Assembly (NCBI GenBank): GCA_043820265.1
Contig: JBDREA010000102.1
Location: forward strand, 1 to 19,595
Direction of reading: 5' to 3'
DNA from: JBDREA01 sp043820265
GTDB taxonomy: Archaea > Altiarchaeota > Altiarchaeia > IMC4 > JBDREA01
DNA: 19,595 bases
A program made the position numbers and the translations under genes. The notes below the pieces were generated by a model. That model was not told the DNA's origin. It saw nothing but the letters and a program-made list of their open reading frames with translations, and did not search any database. Positions 15,996 through 19,595 of the stretch are shown here, piece after piece. How positions within the stretch are numbered: position 1 is the first letter of the stretch; every line of letters starts with the position of its first letter.

Positions 15996-16310
15996 CTAAG
16001 TCACACACCTATTCTCCCCAACTTCTATCCCTCTACAGTAGACTTCATAGATTTTTCCTGAACGCGATTTCTCCGATTTTTCAACTACTTGTGTGCCCCA
16101 GCAGGGCCGCTCGACGTTTGGATTGGTTGTGGTTCCTCTCCCAAGTTTCCCAAATCTAATGTAGGGGGTATTACACTGCCATTCTCCAACCGGATTTATC
16201 TCGTAGAAATCATATCCTCCAGGAATGGAATTGTGAGAAACCGTTGAAATGATAAAAAGAAAATAGATAAACAATAAAATAGCAATCGCTAAGAGGATTT
16301 TTCGATTCAT
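15996..16310 (-). CDS. Small exported or membrane-anchored protein with four cysteines
   Basis: A 104-residue protein with an N-terminal hydrophobic helix (residues 5-24: ILLAIAILLFIYFLFIISTV) that is either a signal peptide or an anchor. The remaining 80 residues are hydrophilic with four cysteines (in EWQCNTP, RPCWGTQ, YCRGIEV and NRCVT), suggesting two disulphides outside the cell. No family is recognised. The ATG is two bases after the stop of the upstream membrane-protein gene and has GAGGA about nine bases before it, so the two genes form an operon and may encode interacting products. Confidence 0.65.
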   Translation of the reverse strand: MNRKILLAIAILLFIYFLFIISTVSHNSIPGGYDFYEINPVGEWQCNTPYIRFGKLGRGTTTNPNVERPCWGTQVVEKSEKSRSGKIYEVYCRGIEVGENRCVT

Positions 16311-16312
16311 GG

Positions 16313-16675
16313 TTAACTGTCCTCTAAATTCTCTGTTGTCTTCGAGACTTTTTTCTTTTTTCTCAAGAAAAAGATGGAACAGGAAATTAGGTAAGGTAAT
16401 ATTATGATGTATAAGATCTTAAGGATTTCCCACATGTCCGTTGACAGTGGGAACACCTGGTTTCCTCCAACAAACAAGGCAACAATGAAAAATACACCTC
16501 CAAGCGCCACCCAACTCCACTCGTTTTCATAGTAGCAGGTAATAGGCGAATCCACTCTTTGTCCTCTGCAGATCCCGAAATTCTGGTAGGAGAAAGGAGC
16601 CGGAAAGATGAGGAATAAGACGATGAATAAAAGAAATTTTAATTTCGTTGGTTTAAACAAACTTTCTTTCATCAT
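16313..16675 (-). CDS. Small membrane protein with a two-cysteine extracellular loop
   Basis: A 120-residue protein with three predicted membrane helices: about residues 12-30, 54-72 and 85-105. The loop between helices 1 and 2 reads NFGICRGQRVDSPITCYYE, with two cysteines that could form a disulphide outside the cell. The C-terminus is a basic, then acidic cytoplasmic tail (RKKKKVSK, later ENLEDS). Small proteins with a CxG loop like this occur in several uncultured archaeal groups but have no assigned role. ATG 16675 is followed by a second ATG codon; no strong ribosome site is present, and a hairpin lies just upstream. It is the first gene of a two-gene unit with the four-cysteine protein. 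Confidence 0.65.
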   Translation of the reverse strand: MMKESLFKPTKLKFLLFIVLFLIFPAPFSYQNFGICRGQRVDSPITCYYENEWSWVALGGVFFIVALFVGGNQVFPLSTDMWEILKILYIIILPYLISCSIFFLRKKKKVSKTTENLEDS

Positions 16676-16685
16676 TTCAAATCAG

Positions 16686-16703
16686 GGTCATCGAACGACG
16701 ACC
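16686..16703 (-). repeat. Hairpin just upstream of the small membrane-protein gene
   Basis: On the minus strand GGTCGTC and GATGACC can pair as a seven-base stem (one G-U pair) with loop GTTC. It ends ten bases before ATG 16675. It could be part of the 5' leader controlling translation, or the 3' end of a readthrough transcript from the SRP RNA. No function is known. Confidence 0.35.
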
Positions 16704-16741
16704 ATGCTTACCAAGATTGAGTGAAGATGGCCCTTTTTGAT

Positions 16742-16762
16742 AAACCTTTTGTTAAAAGGTTT
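16742..16762 (-). terminator. Inverted repeat at the 3' end of the SRP RNA, possible terminator/processing signal
   Basis: Perfect nine-base arms (AAACCTTTT and its complement) are separated by GTT. The element overlaps the last few bases assigned to the SRP RNA and holds a TTTT run on the RNA strand, which can promote archaeal termination. It is not followed by a long U tract, so a role in 3' processing is equally possible. Confidence 0.4.
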
Positions 16763-17047
16763 TGTGACGAACGTGTCCGGCGGTGGGTGGTTCAAATCCC
16801 GAGCCGGTTTGTTCTGGAATAGTTTCTCCTCCCCGTGACCTCGCCAGCATCTCGTCTTTCGGTTAGGGCTGCTTCCGTCAAGATCTGACCCGGTTTCCAA
16901 ATGATTTGATCCAGTGAGACGTGGAGTCATTGATGGCTTTCCAGACCGTCTTGGGGTCTGATCCACTGCCCGCCGGACTTCAGCTCCTCCATGAAGGCGG
17001 TTGGAAGTGACAGGGGACGCCTACCCCCCCAGCCTAGTTCGCCAAAC
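16759..17047 (-). ncRNA. ffs: Signal recognition particle RNA (archaeal 7S RNA)
   Basis: About 289 nt. The 5' (Alu) domain is recognisable from GGGGGGG-TAGGCGT-CCCC (helix 3 and its loop) followed by CCAACCGCC (helix 4 loop). Helix 5 pairs GTCCGGCGG with CCGCCGGAC (perfect) and GGATCAAATC with GATTTGAACC (one mismatch). The conserved domain IV is GGGTCAG...AGCAGCCC at about 16890-16866, which binds SRP54. The ends pair as helix 1: GGCGAAC with GTTCGTC, then GTTT with AAAC. A TATA box at 17067-17074 is 24-26 nt from the predicted 5' end. The apical loop of helix 8 reads TGAC where archaea usually have GNAR. It scaffolds SRP19 and SRP54 and targets nascent membrane proteins to the Sec translocon. 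Confidence 0.9.
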
Positions 17048-17066
17048 ATATTAGCAGATTAGGCAG

Positions 17067-17074
17067 TTATAAAT
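17067..17074 (-). promoter_or_regulatory. TATA box of the SRP RNA gene
   Basis: Minus-strand ATTTATAA is centred about 24 nt from the 5' end of the SRP RNA derived independently from helix 1 pairing. Upstream lies a 14-bp A/T palindrome, AAAAAATATTTTTT (17079-17092). Confidence 0.6.
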
Positions 17075-17110
17075 CAGTAAAAAATATTTTTTCAGTCGTT
17101 TTTAGTCCTT

Positions 17111-17121
17111 GATTTATAAAT
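17111..17121 (+). promoter_or_regulatory. TATA box of ftsZ
   Basis: GATTTATAAAT lies about 82 nt before the ftsZ ATG, predicting a start near 17141 and a leader of about 55 nt. This is longer than at the other genes here. No well-placed ribosome site is seen; AAGAGG at 17175-17180 is 17 bases from the ATG. Confidence 0.5.
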
Positions 17122-17127
17122 TACAGC

Positions 17128-17176
17128 CGGTTAATAATCTTGCATATTCTCGTAGGGGGGATTTGTCGGTTATTAA
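17128..17176 (+). repeat. Imperfect direct repeat around the ftsZ transcription start
   Basis: CGGTTAATAA at 17128-17137 and CGGTTATTAA at 17167-17176 differ at one base and are 39 bp apart, one just upstream of the predicted start and one within the leader. A regulator site is possible; chance cannot be excluded. Confidence 0.35.
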
Positions 17177-17197
17177 GAGGTTTATTGATCAGATAAA

Positions 17198-18283
17198 ATG
17201 GATTCCATTGTGAGCGCAGCAATTCAACATGGCCAAGTTGAAAAAAGAGATATTTCTGATGTGAAGGATGTAGAGACTTTGAAGATCGTTGTCTTAGGGA
17301 CGGGTGGAGCAGGCAACAACACGATCAGCCGCCTAGAACACATAGGTGTGGAGGGGGCTCATCTGATCGCCACAAACACGGATAAACAGGATTTGAACAA
17401 AATCGAGGGAAATATCACAAAGCTTTTGATTGGAGCCAAGTTGATGCGAGGTTTGGGTGCCGGAGGTTTTCCGGAGCTTGGAGCTAAGGCTGCTGAGGCA
17501 AGCCACCATGAGTTGGCTGAAGTCCTTGAGGGAACCCATCTCTTGTTCATTTGCGCGGGAATGGGGGGCGGCACCGGCACGGGCAGTGCTCCGATTATTG
17601 CTGAGATCGCCAAAGAGCAGGGCGCGATCGTGTTGGCTATCGTGACTTTCCCGTTCGCTTTGGAGCGGGCTAGACTCGACAAAGCCCGGATTGGAATCGA
17701 TAATCTTAGGAAGGTCGCAGACACCGTTGTCGTATTAGACAACAATAAACTCGTCCAATACGTACCTAATCTTCCGCTTGACAAAGCCTTCAGCGTGGCA
17801 GACGAAGTTGTAGCCCGGGCGGTCAAGGGAATCACTGAAACCATCAAGGAGCCGAGCCTTATCAACCTCGACTTCGCAGACATAAAAAGCGTTTTGGGTG
17901 GGGGAAAAGTGGCTGTGATAAGCGTCGGAGACGGAGAAGGTCCTGAGCGAGTCGACAACGCGGTTAAAAACACTTTGTCTCATCCGCTCTTGGATGTGAA
18001 CTATGAAGGAGCCACTGGGGCCTTGATCCACATTACTGGCGGCGAAGACCTAACCCTCGGAGAGTCAAACATGATTGGTGAGAAGCTGACCCGAGGACTT
18101 GACCCCAAGGCGATGGTTACCTGGGGCGCAAGAGTCAAACCGGGCATCAAAGACAAGATCGAAGTCATAGCCATAGTGAACGGCGTCAAGTCCCCCAACA
18201 TCCTCGGGTCTAGACGAGACCAGGCAGAGGAAGGCTTCATCTACACAAAGGAAGTCGACAACTGGGAAATCGGGAATATTTGA
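17198..18283 (+). CDS. ftsZ: Cell division protein FtsZ
   Basis: A 361-residue tubulin-like GTPase that polymerises at the division site. Nucleotide-binding GTGGAGNN is at residues 34-41, NTDKQDL at 60-66, the tubulin/FtsZ signature GGGTGTGSAP at 123-132, and the T7 synergy loop NLDFAD at 223-228, whose acidic residues complete the GTPase site of the next subunit. About 27 residues precede the GTPase domain, and the tail after residue 335 is short (ending NWEIGNI) and may dock a membrane adaptor such as SepF. The GLGAGGFPELG segment looks more like archaeal FtsZ2 than FtsZ1, a tentative view. An in-frame TGA shortly before ATG 17198 rules out an earlier start. No sepF is present in the window. 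Confidence 0.96.
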   Translation: MDSIVSAAIQHGQVEKRDISDVKDVETLKIVVLGTGGAGNNTISRLEHIGVEGAHLIATNTDKQDLNKIEGNITKLLIGAKLMRGLGAGGFPELGAKAAEASHHELAEVLEGTHLLFICAGMGGGTGTGSAPIIAEIAKEQGAIVLAIVTFPFALERARLDKARIGIDNLRKVADTVVVLDNNKLVQYVPNLPLDKAFSVADEVVARAVKGITETIKEPSLINLDFADIKSVLGGGKVAVISVGDGEGPERVDNAVKNTLSHPLLDVNYEGATGALIHITGGEDLTLGESNMIGEKLTRGLDPKAMVTWGARVKPGIKDKIEVIAIVNGVKSPNILGSRRDQAEEGFIYTKEVDNWEIGNI

Positions 18284-18293
18284 TCTCTTTTCC

Positions 18294-19481
18294 TTATAGT
18301 GTCTCTAGTTCTCTTAGTAGTAATTGCAGTTGTTGGGGGTCGATTGCTGAGGGATTTAGCGTAATAATCATTATCGCTTTCTTCGTTGAAATCATGTCTC
18401 TTATGTGCTGGGTCATCCGGAGCACCCGGGTGAATTTATTGTAGGTTACCATGTATTCGAGGGCGTCGATGAGGATTATGCTGTTTTCTGATTTGTCGAT
18501 GAACTCGGATATGGTGTGGGAGATCATTTCAAGTTCTTGGGGTCTGAGTGCGGGGTCTTTGCTGTCGATTTCGGTAAGCCAGATAACGGGGGTAGTGGTT
18601 ATTTCGTATCTTTCCCTGATTTTTTCGGGCAACTCACGGCTAAAGCAAAGGCCATACCATCCTTGGTGGATTGCGTCAGTAAATATCTTATATCCCTTTT
18701 GCGGCTGAGTCTCCTGGATTAAGTAGCTGCGTCCTGGGTTGACTTTTTCTCCGCTCCATGTCCCAGTCTTTTTCGCGAGTGATTCGAGTGTTGGCCTTAT
18801 GTCTTCAAGGCCGTGTTGGGCTACCGCAAACCCCAAAAAACCCATGGAAATAATCGATGCCATATTGAGGATCTTGTATTGTCCAAAACCAAGGATGAAG
18901 GGCACCATGTCGACGAATGCTCCTGCAAGCAGAAATACGGCTAATCCTACCACGAAAGCAGACAATTGTTTTCGTTCAAGGCCTGAAGTCGTAGCCCGAT
19001 GAGAATCTATTGCATTGATTAATGCTATCATTAGAGACAGACTGAAATAAGCGGTATAAAATGGGAATAAGTTTCCATATGAAATAAAAAACGTTTCGTT
19101 TTGATAGGTTAATCCTTTAACAAGGACTTTGCTTGAGAATGCAAGAAACAGAAAGATGAAGCTTGGAGCATAAATCATTAATCGGAAGTTTGTAATGTTT
19201 TGAAAGAATCTTCTTTTTATCGGGTAAAAAGTGCTGAGCTCTAAGAGAATGCTGGGGAGAAAAGACAATCCAATGAACGAAAATTTGGCCCAAAACTCTG
19301 CTTCTGCCCCCAAGATTGTCCGCTGCATCATCATCTCGCCAAAAAGCCAAAGGCAGATGAAGAAACTCAACCACGCGTAGGTCTTGTTGACTTTTCCCTT
19401 GGGTTTGATAGTGTAGATGGCGATTCCAAAAAATATGTTGACCATCAAGGCCGCCACTGAAATTAAATGGTATGGGATCAT
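18294..19481 (-). CDS. 7TM membrane protein with C-terminal DUF835 domain
   Basis: A 395-residue protein. Residues 1-225 contain about seven membrane helices, similar to the sensor region seen at the N-terminus of some archaeal and bacterial histidine kinases. Residues 250-390 are a DUF835 domain: GRSYLIQE, GYKIFTDAIHQGWYGLCFSR, TPVIWLTE, and IILIDALEYMVTYNKFTRVL. The strand IILIDALEYM (335-344) resembles a Walker B strand of RecA/KaiC-like ATPases, but there is no Walker A. DUF835 proteins are common in archaea and lack an assigned biochemical function; a signalling role as a membrane-bound receptor is inferred from the architecture. It converges on ftsZ with 10 bp between the stops. An AATAAAG-type TATA box about 30 nt upstream suggests a short leader. 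Confidence 0.85.
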   Translation of the reverse strand: MIPYHLISVAALMVNIFFGIAIYTIKPKGKVNKTYAWLSFFICLWLFGEMMMQRTILGAEAEFWAKFSFIGLSFLPSILLELSTFYPIKRRFFQNITNFRLMIYAPSFIFLFLAFSSKVLVKGLTYQNETFFISYGNLFPFYTAYFSLSLMIALINAIDSHRATTSGLERKQLSAFVVGLAVFLLAGAFVDMVPFILGFGQYKILNMASIISMGFLGFAVAQHGLEDIRPTLESLAKKTGTWSGEKVNPGRSYLIQETQPQKGYKIFTDAIHQGWYGLCFSRELPEKIRERYEITTTPVIWLTEIDSKDPALRPQELEMISHTISEFIDKSENSIILIDALEYMVTYNKFTRVLRMTQHIRDMISTKKAIMIITLNPSAIDPQQLQLLLRELETL

Positions 19482-19595
19482 CTGTCAGTTGGGAGTATGT
19501 GTGATTTACTTTATTTGTCTTCTTACCCCTTTAATCCATTACATCAACGCCTAACATAAATACACACGGTTCCCATAATATATCTGAGATGAGCG
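19482..19595. other. Intergenic end of window; possible start of a plus-strand gene
   Basis: No complete gene is present. CATAAATAC at about 19555-19563 followed about 28 nt later by ATGAGC at 19589 has the spacing of a leaderless archaeal gene reading out of the window. Too little sequence remains to confirm it. Confidence 0.2.

Noticed and set aside
15766..16008. 80-residue minus-strand open frame
   Set aside because: It is the antisense shadow of sec61-beta, whose plus-strand protein matches the family clearly.
16780..16810. tRNA T-arm-like stretch GGTTCAAATCCC on the plus strand
   Set aside because: The flanking bases cannot form the five-base T stem and no acceptor, D or anticodon arm is present; on the minus strand it is part of SRP RNA helix 5.
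16688..16966. 92-residue minus-strand open frame
   Set aside because: It lies within and downstream of the SRP RNA, its composition is rich in Arg/Pro/Gly with no domain, and the RNA structure explains the sequence constraint.
17359..17973. 204-residue minus-strand open frame within ftsZ
   Set aside because: It is antisense to the conserved FtsZ GTPase domain, rich in Ser/Ala/Pro, with no recognisable domain.
1..19595. CRISPR arrays, insertion sequences or prophage
   Set aside because: No regularly spaced repeats, transposase, integrase or terminal inverted repeats with target duplication were seen; the holin-like gene sits among chromosomal transporter genes and not phage genes.

Overview
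The window is archaeal chromosome. The evidence is a Sec61-beta gene, a roughly 290-nt archaeal-type SRP (7S) RNA, FtsZ, an archaeal-style tRNase Z, a DUF835 protein, and A/T-rich TATA boxes about 25 nt upstream of several leaderless or short-leader starts. The exact lineage cannot be fixed from this sequence alone. A euryarchaeal or Altiarchaeota-like/DPANN-adjacent origin is plausible. No plasmid, phage, insertion sequence, CRISPR array or tRNA was seen; gene density is high and intergenic gaps are short.

Region 1 (57-1098, minus): a PRC-barrel protein followed one base later by an MJ0936/YfcE-type phosphoesterase. Region 2 (1198-6189, plus): a five-gene operon with a GbsR/MarR-like regulator, a MacB/LolD-type ABC ATPase, a membrane-anchored exported protein of the COG1361/NEW3 kind, and two different MacB/FtsX permeases. 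It looks like a self-regulated type VII (mechanotransmission) ABC system in which the exported protein occupies the place of MacA. Region 3 (6248-7989, plus): two small membrane proteins resembling the YqjD/YqjE layout and an AI-2E/PerM family transporter.

Region 4 (7991-11686, minus): a eukaryote-type (GT3) glycogen synthase broken by a single-base frameshift inside its catalytic E-x7-E motif, a PfkB sugar kinase and tRNase Z. Region 5 (11748-15751): a PHP-family phosphatase on plus, facing a large secreted subtilase and a small membrane-anchored exported protein on minus. The subtilase seems to end at the beginning of a further domain.

Region 6 (15824-17047): the short sec61-beta gene on plus (55 aa), two small Cys-containing membrane proteins on minus, and the SRP RNA gene on minus. 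Thus two parts of the Sec/SRP export machinery lie within 1.3 kb of each other. The SRP RNA has an unusual UGAC apical loop in place of GNAR. Region 7 (17198-19481): ftsZ on plus, converging on a 7TM-DUF835 membrane protein on minus. The most system-like element is the ABC operon. The least expected signals are the frameshifted GT3 synthase and the SRP RNA loop.
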